Assembly (NCBI GenBank): GCA_016124795.1
Contig: WGNB01000037.1
Span: 1 to 45,686, forward strand
Direction: 5' to 3'
Source: Rhodopseudomonas sp.
Lineage (GTDB): Bacteria; Pseudomonadota; Alphaproteobacteria; Rhizobiales; Xanthobacteraceae
Length of the DNA stretch: 45,686 nt
The position numbers and the translations under genes are program-made. Within the stretch, counting starts at the first letter, position 1, and each line of letters begins with the position of its first letter. The notes under the pieces were generated by a model, which did not search any database, was not told where the DNA came from, and worked only from the letters and a program-made list of their open reading frames with translations. Positions 27,481 through 36,026 of this stretch are shown here, piece after piece.

Positions 27481-28482
27481 TTATGAACCGAAGGCCTTGG
27501 CCAACAGTTCGTAGGAATGCTTGCGGGCTTCGTGATCGAAGATCATGGTCGTGACCATGACTTCGTCGGCCTGTGTCGACGCGATTAACGGCTCCAGCTT
27601 CTCCATCACGGTCTTCGGTGAACCGACCGAGAGCTTGGTGCGGTTCTGCGCGATGCGGGCGCGGTCGACCGGCGTGTAGTCGAAGGCCAGCGCGTCTTCC
27701 GGCGATGCCAGCGGCAGCATTTCGCCCTTGGCGCGGCGGACGATATTGAGATCGACGGTCGCCGCCAGCCGCTCGGCTTTTTCATCGGTGTCGGCGCAAA
27801 CGACATGGGTGCCGAGAATGGCGTAGGGCTTGTCGTGCGAAGGCGACGGTCGGAAGCTGTCGCGATAAAGCCGCATCGCTGTATCGGCAGGGAAGGTCGC
27901 GAAATGATGGGCGAAGGCAAAGGCCGCGCCGATCTGTCCGGCCAATTGTGCGCTGTAGTCCGACGAGCCCAGCAGATAGATCGGCGGCAGCGCGACATCG
28001 GCCGGCATCGCCCGCACGTTGTAAAACGGATGGCCGGCCGGAAAGCCACGGCTTTCGAGCAGCATCAATTCGTTGAAGCGGTCGAGGAAATCGTCCTCTT
28101 CGCTGATGCCCTGGCGGCGACGCAGTGCATAGGATGTCATCTGATCGGTGCCCGGCGCCCGTCCCAGCCCGAGATCGATGCGGTCGGGAAACAGCGCCTC
28201 CAGCACCTTGAAACGCTCCGCGACCATCAGCGGGGCATGGTTTGGCAGCATCACGCCGCCCGAGCCGACCCGCATTCTTGACGTCGCCGCGGCGATTTGC
28301 CCGATCATGATGTCGGGTGCCGAACTGGCGATCGACGCCATATTGTGGTGCTCGGCGACCCAATAGCGCACAAAACCGAGCTTGTCGGCCATGCGGGCGA
28401 GGTCGAGCGAATTGCGCAGCGCCTGGGTGCCGGTCGAACCGGCGGCCACCGGCGAAAGGTCGAGAATGGACAATGCTGTCAT
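27481..28482 (-). CDS. LLM-class flavin-dependent oxidoreductase (luciferase-like)
   Basis: The 333-residue TIM-barrel flavoprotein matches bacterial-luciferase-like monooxygenases. The N-terminal LSILDLSPVAAGSTGTQALR, then RYWVAEHHN, the SGGVMLPNHAPL stretch and DLGLGRAPGTD are strongly typical of the group-1 luciferase-family oxidoreductases. It would use reduced FMN and oxygen on an unknown substrate. It is convergent with the IPT/beta-barrel gene (34 bases between stops) and divergent from the protease-like gene, with 131 bases between them. Confidence 0.9.
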   Translation of the reverse strand: MTALSILDLSPVAAGSTGTQALRNSLDLARMADKLGFVRYWVAEHHNMASIASSAPDIMIGQIAAATSRMRVGSGGVMLPNHAPLMVAERFKVLEALFPDRIDLGLGRAPGTDQMTSYALRRRQGISEEDDFLDRFNELMLLESRGFPAGHPFYNVRAMPADVALPPIYLLGSSDYSAQLAGQIGAAFAFAHHFATFPADTAMRLYRDSFRPSPSHDKPYAILGTHVVCADTDEKAERLAATVDLNIVRRAKGEMLPLASPEDALAFDYTPVDRARIAQNRTKLSVGSPKTVMEKLEPLIASTQADEVMVTTMIFDHEARKHSYELLAKAFGS

Positions 28483-28613
28483 GCCGGCTAGTTAAGGACG
28501 TCGAGAGGAAATGGCCATAGCTGGTCGGCCATGCCAGTTCGCCGGGTCAACTTGCCCAACCGCCCACCCATATGGTCGACTGTCGAAAGACGTGACGAAA
28601 AGGACCCGAACCG

Positions 28614-29591
28614 ATGCCATCGCTGACCGAATGGAAGGTTCCGCCGGCCGTCCAACCGCGAGCGGACGATTATGCCTACGATCTCGAACGCGCGCTGATG
28701 TCGGTGGTCGGGCTGCACGCTCTTGTGCCATCCGACGGTTTTACCGCGGAGACGCTCGGCGTCGAGCGCGCCGGCAATGGCGTCCTGATCGGCGACGGTC
28801 TGGTGCTCACTGTTGGCTACCTGATCACAGAGGCCGAGACCATCTGGCTCCATCTGGGCGATGGCAATGTGGTGCAGGGCCATGCGCTCGGTCAGGACAA
28901 TGAGACCGGTTTCGGCCTGGTCCAGATACTCGGCCGTGTCGATCTGCCGGCGCTGCCATTCGGCTCGTCGGCCGCCGCCGCGGTCGGGGACCGCATCGTC
29001 GTTGGTGGCGCCGGCGGACGTTCGCGTTCGCTCGCCGGCCGGATCGCCGCCAAGCAGTCTTTTGCCGGATACTGGGAATATTATCTTGACGAGGCGATTT
29101 TTACCTTTCCCGCTCACCCGAACTGGGGTGGCACCGCCCTGATCTCGCCGAAAGGCGAGTTGATCGGTATCGGTTCGCTGCAGATCGAGCGCGCCTTCGA
29201 AGGCGAATCGAAAAGCGAACATCTGAACATGACGATCCCGATCGATCTCCTCAAGCCGATCCTTGGCGATCTCAAGACCTTCGGCCGGGTGAACAAGCCG
29301 GCGCGGCCTTGGCTTGGGCTTTACACGACCGAAGTGGAAGATCGGCTGGTCGCCGTTGGTATTGCGGCCAAGGGCCCGGCAGCGCGTGCCGAAATAAAGA
29401 CCGGCGACATGATCATTGCGGTGGCGGGGAAGAAGGTCGCAACGCTGGCCGATTTTTATCGCGGCGTCTGGGCACTTGGCGATGCCGGCGTCGAGGTGCC
29501 ATTAACCTTGCACCGCGATGGCGTGACCTTCGACGTTCGCATTAATTCTTCCGATCGCGCCAAATTTCTTAAAAGCCCGCGGATGCATTGA
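28614..29591 (+). CDS. Trypsin-like (DegP-type) fold plus PDZ domain, catalytic triad lost
   Basis: The 325-residue protein has the S1C/DegP layout: a chymotrypsin-like domain (about 25-215) and a PDZ domain (about 232-312, RPWLGLY...GPAARAEIKTGDMIIAV). It is catalytically degenerate. Where DegP has His in VLTNNHVV it reads VLTVGYLI (Tyr69). Where DegP has Asp before LAV it has Gly99 (ETGFGLVQI). Where DegP has GNSGG it reads PNWGG (Trp171). The surrounding fold residues are kept, so this is a conserved-looking pseudo-protease and not a decayed gene. No signal peptide is seen, so it is probably cytoplasmic. It may bind peptides as a chaperone or adaptor. A response regulator gene follows on the same strand after 147 bases. 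Confidence 0.85.
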   Translation: MPSLTEWKVPPAVQPRADDYAYDLERALMSVVGLHALVPSDGFTAETLGVERAGNGVLIGDGLVLTVGYLITEAETIWLHLGDGNVVQGHALGQDNETGFGLVQILGRVDLPALPFGSSAAAAVGDRIVVGGAGGRSRSLAGRIAAKQSFAGYWEYYLDEAIFTFPAHPNWGGTALISPKGELIGIGSLQIERAFEGESKSEHLNMTIPIDLLKPILGDLKTFGRVNKPARPWLGLYTTEVEDRLVAVGIAAKGPAARAEIKTGDMIIAVAGKKVATLADFYRGVWALGDAGVEVPLTLHRDGVTFDVRINSSDRAKFLKSPRMH

Positions 29592-29606
29592 GCGATCGGC
29601 GGCCAG

Positions 29607-29662
29607 GGCCTCGGTTCGGGCCATGGCGGTTATGCCATCGAGGCCGGGAATAGAGTCATTTT
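29607..29662 (+). terminator. Terminator-like hairpin after the protease-like gene
   Basis: Outer arms GGCCTCG (29607-29613) and CGAGGCC (29639-29645) and inner arms ATGGC (29623-29627) and GCCAT (29634-29638) can pair on the plus strand. A T5 run ends at about 29662, 13-17 bases after the stem. The distance to the T-run makes this a weak candidate. Confidence 0.4.
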
Positions 29663-29738
29663 TAACGATCGCCCTTAGCAAAATAACAGAGAATTGGCGT
29701 TAGTCTGACGGCAGCTCCAGCCGCGGTTTGATGACCCT

Positions 29739-30230
29739 ATGCGTAATTCGCCCGTCGATAAGATGATTCAGGGCCTGAATATCCTGATCGTGGATGGCAA
29801 CTCCTACATGCGCAAGATTACGCGCACGATGCTGATGAATCTTGGCGCGAAATCGGTCATCGAGGCGACTGACGGCATTTCGGCGCTCGAGATGATCCGG
29901 ACCAACGACCCGGACGTCATGTTGCTGGACTGGGACATGCCGGTGCTCAGCGGTATGGAAGTGATGCGGATCGTGCGCTCGCCCGGGGTTTTTCCGCGGC
30001 CCAACTTGCCAATCATCATGCTGACCAGTCATGCCCGTCGCTCGACGGTGATGGAAGCCATGCACGCCGGCGCCCATGAATTCCTGGTCAAGCCGACCTC
30101 GACCAAAGCGCTTTACGACCGGCTGACATCGATCGTGATGAACCCGCGTCCGATGGTGCATCTCGGCGATGCCTATGTGCCGCAACCGCGCAAGCTGCCG
30201 ACCGCGCTGGAAGCCGAATTGGTTGACTGA
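29739..30230 (+). CDS. Stand-alone response regulator (CheY-like receiver)
   Basis: The 163-residue protein consists of a receiver domain (about 12-130) and a tail of about 35 residues with no DNA-binding or enzymatic domain. The phospho-acceptor is Asp64 in LLDWDMP, the switch Thr is Thr96 in IIMLTSH, and the invariant Lys is Lys118 in FLVKP. The acidic pair of typical receivers (DD after strand 1) is DG here (Asp19-Gly20), so one Mg2+ ligand is missing. It may be phosphorylated weakly or act otherwise. No histidine kinase lies in the window. The start could also be the ATG eight codons downstream (MIQGLN). Confidence 0.9.
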   Translation: MRNSPVDKMIQGLNILIVDGNSYMRKITRTMLMNLGAKSVIEATDGISALEMIRTNDPDVMLLDWDMPVLSGMEVMRIVRSPGVFPRPNLPIIMLTSHARRSTVMEAMHAGAHEFLVKPTSTKALYDRLTSIVMNPRPMVHLGDAYVPQPRKLPTALEAELVD

Positions 30231-30321
30231 CCCGCTCGCTGATTTCGCCATCGCGTTATCCCGGATGCGCTGACGCCGGTCTTGCCTTATGACAGGGTCG
30301 CCGCATCAGGGGATTCTCGTC

Positions 30322-31683
30322 ATGGCCACGATCGCTTCTTCCAGCACCGTTCTCGATTCGCTTTTGTTCCGCGACGCTTTCGGCACCGCGCCGATGCGCG
30401 CCGTCTTTTCCGACGTCGCTTTGGTGCAGCGCTATGTCGAGGTCGAGGTCGCGCTGGCCAAGGCGGAAGGCCGTTGCGGCGTCATTCCGCAGGAGGCCGC
30501 CGACGTTATTGCCGCACGCGCCGACGTCGCCTCTCTGGATTTCGACAAGCTGCGCGAGGAAACCGATCTGGTCGGCTATCCGATCCTGCCGGTGGTGCAT
30601 CAGCTGGTGAAGCAATGCGGCGAGGCCGGGCGCTACGTGCATTGGGGCGCGACAACCCAGGACATCATGGATTGCGCGGTGGCCCTGCAAATCCGCGACG
30701 GCCTGCGCATTATTGAAGATGACATTACCCGCCTGCGCGGCATCCTGGCCGCCCTCGCCCAAAAGCATCGCGATACTGCTATGGCCGGCCGCACCCATTT
30801 GCAGCAGGCCTTGCCGGTTACCTTCGGTTACAAGGTTGCGATTTGGCTGGCGATGTTTGACCGGCACGCGGAACGGCTTGAAGAGCTCAAACCCCGTGTA
30901 CTGGTCGGCCAGTTTGCCGGCGCTGCGGGCACTTTGGCCTCGCTCGGCGACAAGGGCTTCGCGGTGCAGGAAGCGCTGTGCGAGGAACTCGGTCTCGGCG
31001 TGCCGGTTTCGACCTGGCACGTGGCCCGCGATGGCTTTGCCGAGGCGATCAATTTCCTGGCGCTGGTTACCGGCACGCTCGGCAAGATCGCGCTCGACAT
31101 CATGATCATGGCCTCGACTGAATTTGCCGAGGTCTACGAGCCTTTCGTCAAAGGCCGTGGCGCCTCCTCGACCATGCCGCAGAAGCGCAATCCGATTTCA
31201 TCGGAACTGATGTTGGCAGCCTCGAAAGCGGTACGTCAGCACGCCGGTCTGATGCTGGACGCGATGGTGCAGGATTTCGAACGCGCCACCGGCCCTTGGC
31301 ATGCCGAGTGGGTGGCCATTCCGGAAAGCTTTGTGCTGTCGGCCGGCGCGCTGCATCAGGCCAGGTTCGCGCTTGGCGGCCTGATCGTCGATAGCGAGCG
31401 TATGAAGCAGAATCTCGCGATGTCGAAGGGCCTGATCGTCGCGGAAGCGGTGATGATGCAGATGGCGCCGTTCACCGGTCGCCAGCAGGCCCACGATATC
31501 GTTTATGCCGCTTGCCGTGTCGTCAACGAGCAAGGCGGGACCCTGGCCGAAGCCTTGATGGCGGAACCGGCCGTGATCGCGCATTTCGACCGTGCGGCGG
31601 TCGATCGGATGACCGATCCGGCGAATTATTCCGGTCTCGCGTCGCAGATGGTCGACCGTGTAATCGCCAGCGACGTGCGTTGA
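30322..31683 (+). CDS. Fumarase/aspartase-superfamily lyase (adenylosuccinate lyase / carboxymuconate cycloisomerase-like)
   Basis: The 453-residue enzyme belongs to the superfamily of adenylosuccinate lyase and 3-carboxy-cis,cis-muconate cycloisomerase. The signature SSTMPQKRNP is intact and holds the mobile-loop catalytic serine. HWGATTQDIMD and GRTHLQQALPVTFG supply further active-site residues. The frame is open from 30289, but the ATG at 30322 (MATIASSST) has a good AGGGG site and is preferred. The sequence looks closer to the cycloisomerase (PcaB-like) branch, yet no protocatechuate genes are adjacent, so the substrate is uncertain. It is convergent with rlmH (12 bases between stops). 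Confidence 0.85.
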   Translation: MATIASSSTVLDSLLFRDAFGTAPMRAVFSDVALVQRYVEVEVALAKAEGRCGVIPQEAADVIAARADVASLDFDKLREETDLVGYPILPVVHQLVKQCGEAGRYVHWGATTQDIMDCAVALQIRDGLRIIEDDITRLRGILAALAQKHRDTAMAGRTHLQQALPVTFGYKVAIWLAMFDRHAERLEELKPRVLVGQFAGAAGTLASLGDKGFAVQEALCEELGLGVPVSTWHVARDGFAEAINFLALVTGTLGKIALDIMIMASTEFAEVYEPFVKGRGASSTMPQKRNPISSELMLAASKAVRQHAGLMLDAMVQDFERATGPWHAEWVAIPESFVLSAGALHQARFALGGLIVDSERMKQNLAMSKGLIVAEAVMMQMAPFTGRQQAHDIVYAACRVVNEQGGTLAEALMAEPAVIAHFDRAAVDRMTDPANYSGLASQMVDRVIASDVR

Positions 31684-31695
31684 TCGGAGCGGCGG

Positions 31696-32178
31696 TCAGG
31701 CGCGATGATAAGGATGGCCGGTCAGGATCGTGGTGGCCCGATAGAGCTGTTCGAGCACCATGGCGCGCACCAATTGATGCGGCCAGGTCGCCGCGCCGAA
31801 GGATAGACGGAAGTCGGCTTTGTCGCGCAGGCTGGGGGCCAGGCCGTCGGCGCCGCCGATGATGAAGACCACTGCCGGCCGGTCGTTGGCGCGCCAGGCG
31901 GCGAGCTGGGCGGCGAAGCCTTCGCTGTCTAGATTGTCGCCGAGTACGTCGAGAAGCACGACCGCGGCGCCTGTCGGAATGACATTGGCGAGTGCGATCG
32001 ACTCCTCGAGCATTCGCTTGTTCGCCTCGTCGGCGCGGCTTTCGCGGATCTCGATGATCTCGACGGCCTTAAGTCCGAGCGCTCGCCCGGTTTGGGTGGT
32101 GCGCTTGGCGTAACGCTCGGCGAGGTCGGTTTCCGGACCTTTTTTCAGGCGACCGATGGCGGCGACGATAATGCGCAT
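31696..32178 (-). CDS. rlmH: 23S rRNA (pseudouridine1915-N3)-methyltransferase RlmH
   Basis: RlmH is a SPOUT methyltransferase that methylates pseudouridine 1915 on assembled 70S ribosomes. The 160-residue protein has the knot signatures VVFIIGGADGLAP and the C-terminal HQLVRAMVLEQLYRATTIL ending GHPYHRA. The N-terminal MRIIVAAIGRLKKGPE is typical. The length is standard. It is the last gene of a proA-nadD-rsfS-rlmH block, 120 bases after rsfS. Confidence 0.95.
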   Translation of the reverse strand: MRIIVAAIGRLKKGPETDLAERYAKRTTQTGRALGLKAVEIIEIRESRADEANKRMLEESIALANVIPTGAAVVLLDVLGDNLDSEGFAAQLAAWRANDRPAVVFIIGGADGLAPSLRDKADFRLSFGAATWPHQLVRAMVLEQLYRATTILTGHPYHRA

Positions 32179-32298
32179 GACTGAAACTACGCTGCTTCGA
32201 TCTTTCCGCCGTTCCGAGGCGTTCGGAGCGGGGCAACGAGCCTGGAAGGATGACAGTTCACGGTGTTTTTATCAGGGCCGCTCATCCATTCTGGCGCG

Positions 32299-32754
32299 CT
32301 ACGCGCTCCACATCTTCTCGATGTTGTAGAAGGCGCGCACTTCCGGCCGGAAGACGTGAACGATCACGCTGCCGGTATCGATCAGCACCCAGTCGCCCTG
32401 ACGCAGGCCTTCGACGCGTGGTCCGCCATAGCCGTGGGCCTTGAGGTCCTTGACCACCCGGTCGGCAATCGAGGCGACGTGGACGGTGGAGCGGCCGGTG
32501 GTAACCACCATGGTTTCGCCGATCGAGGCTTTGTCGGACAGATCGATGGTGACGCTGTCCTCGGCTTTCATGTCATCCAGGCTGGCCAGGATCACGCGCA
32601 GCTCCGGATTGTCGCGCATACGCTCGGCGGCGCTTTTGACGGGCGCAGCCGCGGCCATGTCCTTTGCGACGGGTTTGTCTTTGGTCTTCTTGGCCTTTGC
32701 CGCGCTGGCTTTATTGGCGGCGGCGCTCTTGGTCGCGATTGTTGTCGGCTTCAA
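32299..32754 (-). CDS. rsfS: Ribosomal silencing factor RsfS with Lys/Ala-rich N-terminal extension
   Basis: RsfS binds ribosomal protein uL14 and blocks subunit joining when nutrients are scarce. The core (about residues 42-151) has LASLDDMKAEDSVTIDLSDK, the MVVTTGRSTVHV motif and GDWVLIDTGSVIVHVFRPE. A low-complexity Lys/Ala/Ser-rich extension precedes it. The listed start at 32754 is a TTG. The same frame stays open for another 64 codons of equally Lys/Ala-rich sequence up to a CTG at 32946, with no ATG or GTG. A GTG at 32975 is one frame off, across a CCCCC run. The true start is therefore unclear. An internal ATG at about residue 33 would give a protein without the extension. Confidence 0.9.
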   Translation of the reverse strand: MKPTTIATKSAAANKASAAKAKKTKDKPVAKDMAAAAPVKSAAERMRDNPELRVILASLDDMKAEDSVTIDLSDKASIGETMVVTTGRSTVHVASIADRVVKDLKAHGYGGPRVEGLRQGDWVLIDTGSVIVHVFRPEVRAFYNIEKMWSA

Positions 32755-33081
32755 CGACTTTGCCGCCTTGGTCGCGGTGGACTTGGACGACGGACTTTTG
32801 TCTTTCGCGGCGTCCTTGGCCTTCGCGGTGCGCTTGCCCGCGGAAGCAGTTTTGCCTTTTGCGGTTGCTGCTTTCTTGCCGGTCGAAGATTTCGCGGCGG
32901 TGGTTCCGGATGAAGCGGGCTTCTTCCGTTTGAGTGCTTTTGCCAGGGGGTATTTAACCTTTCAGTCGACGGCACTGAGCTTCGCGCCGCATGGTTCGGT
33001 GACAGGAGCTGTTGTGAATTAACATCGACACGGGGCCGTCGGTCGCGAAGATTTCGCCGTGAATCTGCGGCCGCAGGATAG

Positions 33082-33993
33082 CTATCTCGCGCGTTTTTTG
33101 CCAGCCTTGGCGGTCTTCGTCATTTTGCCGCTTCGGCTTTCGGCGACCCCGGCCTTTTTACCGCTTCTGCCATCGGTCTTGATCGGGCTTCTGGCGGACG
33201 ATTTCGGCGCCGTTGACCTTTTAGCCGCCGGCTTTCTCTCGGTTTTCTTGGCGGCCTTCTTCGGCGCGCTGGTCTTGCCGGTTTTCACGGCTGCCTTGGA
33301 CGATGGTTCTTCGGCCGCGGCTGGCTGTTCGGGTTCGGGAACCGGCGGGGGTTTCGGTTGTGAGCGCAAGGCGCGCAGCGCCGTCGACGACAGGCTCGAC
33401 TTCAGTCCGTGCAGAAAGGCCCAGGCCGGCGGATGGCGGCCCGGCAGCGTTACCGCATCGTTCTCGCGAATGCGGAACGGCGCGAGCGCCTGGCCGGCGG
33501 GGCTGGCGGCGGCATAGAGGCTCGGGCCGGGACGGTCGACCACGACCATCGGCACCAGCGAAGCGATGCCGCGCCATTTTTGCCAACGGTGGAAATGACG
33601 CAGATTGTCGGCGCCCATAATCCAGACGAAGTCGACACGCGGGCAGCGTGTCAGCAGCCACAGAATGGTGTCGTAGGTGTAACGGGTGTTGATGACCGCT
33701 TCCAGGCCAGTCACGTCGATGCGCGGGTGATTGGTCAGCTTACGCGCCGCCGCCATCCGCTCGCTCAGCGGCGCCAATTGACTGGTGTTCTTGAGCGGAT
33801 TGCCGGGAGTTACCAGCCACCAGACGCGGTCGAGCTTGAGCCGCTTCATCGCCAGCAGGCAGGCATCGAGATGGGCCTGATGCGGCGGATCGAAGGTGCC
33901 ACCGAACAGGCCGATCCGCATGCCCGGCGCATGCGGGGGAATGATCCGCTCGCTATGCGCCAATGTCTGGCGGTCAAGTTTCTTTGAAATCAC
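33082..33993 (-). CDS. nadD: Nicotinate-nucleotide adenylyltransferase with Lys/Ala-rich C-terminal tail
   Basis: NadD makes nicotinic acid adenine dinucleotide in NAD synthesis. The 303-residue protein has the nucleotidyltransferase motif [15 protein letters not shown] near residue 28, [10 protein letters not shown], and the second motif SSTALRAL near 205. The N-terminus [24 protein letters not shown] is somewhat extended, and translation could start at MRIGLFGG. After about residue 215 the protein continues as an 88-residue disordered tail rich in Lys, Ala, Ser and Pro, unlike the usual NadD of 200-220 residues. The gene overlaps the end of proA by four bases (coupling), and rsfS follows. 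Confidence 0.93.
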   Translation of the reverse strand: MISKKLDRQTLAHSERIIPPHAPGMRIGLFGGTFDPPHQAHLDACLLAMKRLKLDRVWWLVTPGNPLKNTSQLAPLSERMAAARKLTNHPRIDVTGLEAVINTRYTYDTILWLLTRCPRVDFVWIMGADNLRHFHRWQKWRGIASLVPMVVVDRPGPSLYAAASPAGQALAPFRIRENDAVTLPGRHPPAWAFLHGLKSSLSSTALRALRSQPKPPPVPEPEQPAAAEEPSSKAAVKTGKTSAPKKAAKKTERKPAAKRSTAPKSSARSPIKTDGRSGKKAGVAESRSGKMTKTAKAGKKRAR

Positions 33994-35297
33994 GGCCGGG
34001 TCTGACCGGTGCCGCGAATGCGGTATTTGAACGTTGTCAGCTGTTCGACGCCGACCGGTCCGCGCGCATGCAGACGTCCGGTGGCGATGCCGATCTCGGC
34101 GCCGAAACCGAATTCACCACCGTCGGCGAATTGGGTTGAGGCATTATGCAGCACGATCGCCGAATCGACCTCCGCGAGGAATTTCTCGGCGGTTGCGCCG
34201 TCGTCGGTGATGATGGCGTCGGTGTGGTGCGAGCCATAGCGCTCGATATGGGTGATGGCATCGTCAACGCCGTCGACCACGCCGGCGGTGATGATGGCGT
34301 CGAGATATTCGGTGCCCCAGTCTTCCTCCGACACCGGTTTGACGCGGGTATCGATGGCCTGCACCGCTGTGTCGCCGCGGATTTCGCAACCGGCGTCGAT
34401 CAGCATTTCGATCAGCGGCTTGAGATGAGTTGAAGCTACGGCGCGATCGACCAGCAGAGTCTCGGCAGCGCCGCATACGCCGGTGCGCCGCATCTTGGCG
34501 TTGAGCACGATGTCCTTGGCCATGGCGAGCGAGGCTCCCTTGTCGACATAGACATGGTTGACGCCTTCGAGGTGCGCAAATACCGGCACACGAGCTTCAT
34601 CCTGCACGCGCGCCACCAGGCTCTTGCCACCACGCGGCACGATAACATCGATATTGCCGTCGAGCCCCGTCAGCATCAGGCCGACGGCGGCGCGGTCGCG
34701 GGTCGGAACCAACTGTATTGAGGTCTCCGGCAGGCCGGCCTCGCGCAAGCCCTGGCACAGGGCGGCATGGACGGCGCGGCTGGAATGGGTCGAATCGGAG
34801 CCGCCGCGCAAGATCGCGGCATTGCCCGACTTCAGGCACAGCACGCCGGCATCCGCCGTCACGTTGGGACGGCTTTCGTAAATGATGCCGATGACGCCGA
34901 GCGGCACGCGCACGCGCTCGATCTTCAGGCCATTCGGGCGGGTCCAGGATTCGGTGACTGCACCGACCGGATCTGCGAGGTCGCGGACGACCTCAATGCC
35001 GGCGGCGATACCGTCGATTTTGGCAGCGTCCAGCTTTAGTCGGTCGAGAAAAGCGCCGGTCATGCCGTTGCGTTGCGCCTCGGCGAGGTCCTGGGCATTC
35101 GCCGCCAGAATTTGCGCGCGGTTTGCCCGGATCGCGGCCGCCATGGCATCGAGCGCGCGATTCTTCTGAATTGCCGGCGCCTGCGCCAGAATGCGCGCGG
35201 CAGCGCGCGCGGCGCGACCGATTTCGGCCATTTCCAGGACCAAATTGGGTGCGCTTTCGACGCTTTTCAAAGCTGAGGACATAAGAGGCGCAGTCAT
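33990..35297 (-). CDS. proA: Gamma-glutamyl phosphate reductase
   Basis: ProA catalyses the second step of proline synthesis, NADPH-dependent reduction of glutamyl-5-phosphate. The 435-residue protein has the aldehyde-dehydrogenase-like fold, with the catalytic Cys in [15 protein letters not shown] and the family motif [11 protein letters not shown]. The reading frame ends [13 protein letters not shown], a little past the usual YRG end. Its last four bases overlap the nadD start. proB lies upstream on the same strand but behind a terminator and an opposite-strand gene, so proA has its own promoter in 35298-35589. Confidence 0.96.
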   Translation of the reverse strand: MTAPLMSSALKSVESAPNLVLEMAEIGRAARAAARILAQAPAIQKNRALDAMAAAIRANRAQILAANAQDLAEAQRNGMTGAFLDRLKLDAAKIDGIAAGIEVVRDLADPVGAVTESWTRPNGLKIERVRVPLGVIGIIYESRPNVTADAGVLCLKSGNAAILRGGSDSTHSSRAVHAALCQGLREAGLPETSIQLVPTRDRAAVGLMLTGLDGNIDVIVPRGGKSLVARVQDEARVPVFAHLEGVNHVYVDKGASLAMAKDIVLNAKMRRTGVCGAAETLLVDRAVASTHLKPLIEMLIDAGCEIRGDTAVQAIDTRVKPVSEEDWGTEYLDAIITAGVVDGVDDAITHIERYGSHHTDAIITDDGATAEKFLAEVDSAIVLHNASTQFADGGEFGFGAEIGIATGRLHARGPVGVEQLTTFKYRIRGTGQTRP

Positions 35298-35449
35298 TGT
35301 CGTAAAAGAAACCTGTCAAGAAGCCCGGAGCGGGTTGCTTTCCTACCACGTCGGTCTAGCTGCGGCGAGATGGCGATCGCGGCTCGATTCCGGGCATCTG
35401 CCATGCTCCGGCGGTCCGCAACCGCGATAATTTATCGGTTTCGCCCTGG

Positions 35450-35545
35450 GGATAACGTGGATAACCACCTCAGGATTGCAACCGGTTGCTATCTATTCAC
35501 ATTGTTGCATCAGGATAACGTCGTTCACAGCGCGTGGGTTATCCG
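35450..35545. promoter_or_regulatory. Cluster of DnaA-box-like GGATAAC/GTTATCC repeats
   Basis: Four perfect copies of one heptamer lie within 95 bases: GGATAAC at 35450-35456, 35459-35465 and 35513-35519, and the inverse GTTATCC at 35538-35544. The second copy sits in CGTGGATAAC, one mismatch from the inverted DnaA box TGTGGATAA. CTATTCACA (35494-35502) is a looser match. The block is the divergent intergenic region of proA and the small gene at 35590, and it is less GC-rich than its flanks. It could be a DnaA-binding cluster (origin or titration site) or the operator array of another regulator. Confidence 0.45.
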
Positions 35546-35589
35546 GAAATGGCCTCCGCCTTTTCCGGCTTATGCGCCTGGAGGGTGTC

Positions 35590-35805
35590 ATGGCGTATAG
35601 CTCGAGCCGATTGCCGACTCGTTTTCCTGTCGGCACCAAATTCGTGATTGAAGGGCGGCCTGGCGACGAAGGAAAATTGCAGGTTTTCAGCCGGTTCATC
35701 GAATTTCCCGACGGGACGAAGCTGAAACTGCCGAAGCGGCCGCAACCGCAAAAGTCCGCCCCGGCCGGCCGTCGCGCCCGCATCAAGCGCAGCCGCGGCC
35801 ACTGA
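35590..35805 (+). CDS. Small basic conserved-type protein
   Basis: This 71-residue ORF begins MAYSSSRLPTRFPVGTKFVI and has a strong ribosome-binding site (GGAGGG) about 5-11 bases before the ATG. The frame is open from 35476, but only this ATG has such a site. The first 50 residues look like a compact beta-rich domain (GTKFVIEG, LQVFSRFIEFPDG), and the last 20 are rich in Lys, Arg, Pro and Gln (KLPKRPQPQKS, RRARIKRSRGH), so it may bind nucleic acid. I recall similar small unnamed proteins in this order. The cluster of DnaA-box-like repeats lies just upstream, in its promoter region. Confidence 0.65.
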   Translation: MAYSSSRLPTRFPVGTKFVIEGRPGDEGKLQVFSRFIEFPDGTKLKLPKRPQPQKSAPAGRRARIKRSRGH

Positions 35806-35885
35806 TCCGGCCGTTGCGTTTCTTTTCGGTCCCGCAATCAGCTTTGCCGCCGGGTTCCGGTTCCGCCGAGTCGCTGGTCTAAACG

Positions 35886-35917
35886 CGAAAACCCCAGCCT
35901 CGGGGAAGGCTGGGGTT
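35886..35917 (-). terminator. Rho-independent terminator of proB
   Basis: AACCCCAGCC and GGCTGGGGTT (35890-35899 and 35908-35917) form a perfect ten-base stem with an eight-base loop. On the minus strand it is followed by TTTTCGCG. It lies about 175 bases after the proB stop. The stem could also end the convergent small gene, though no T-run follows on the plus strand. Confidence 0.65.
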
Positions 35918-36026
35918 CGCGGCGATGGGGGAATCGCCTGTCGGGCGTGGGTCGTCGCCCGCCGTCGTCGTAGGTCCTGATCTTCGCGTCTGTCGTCGCG
36001 TTGGAGTCAGATCAAGTCCGTGTCGT

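Noticed and set aside
31512-31862. Open frame overlapping the ends of the lyase and rlmH genes
   Set aside because: It crosses two well-supported convergent genes, and its product is Arg/Gly-rich with no domain.
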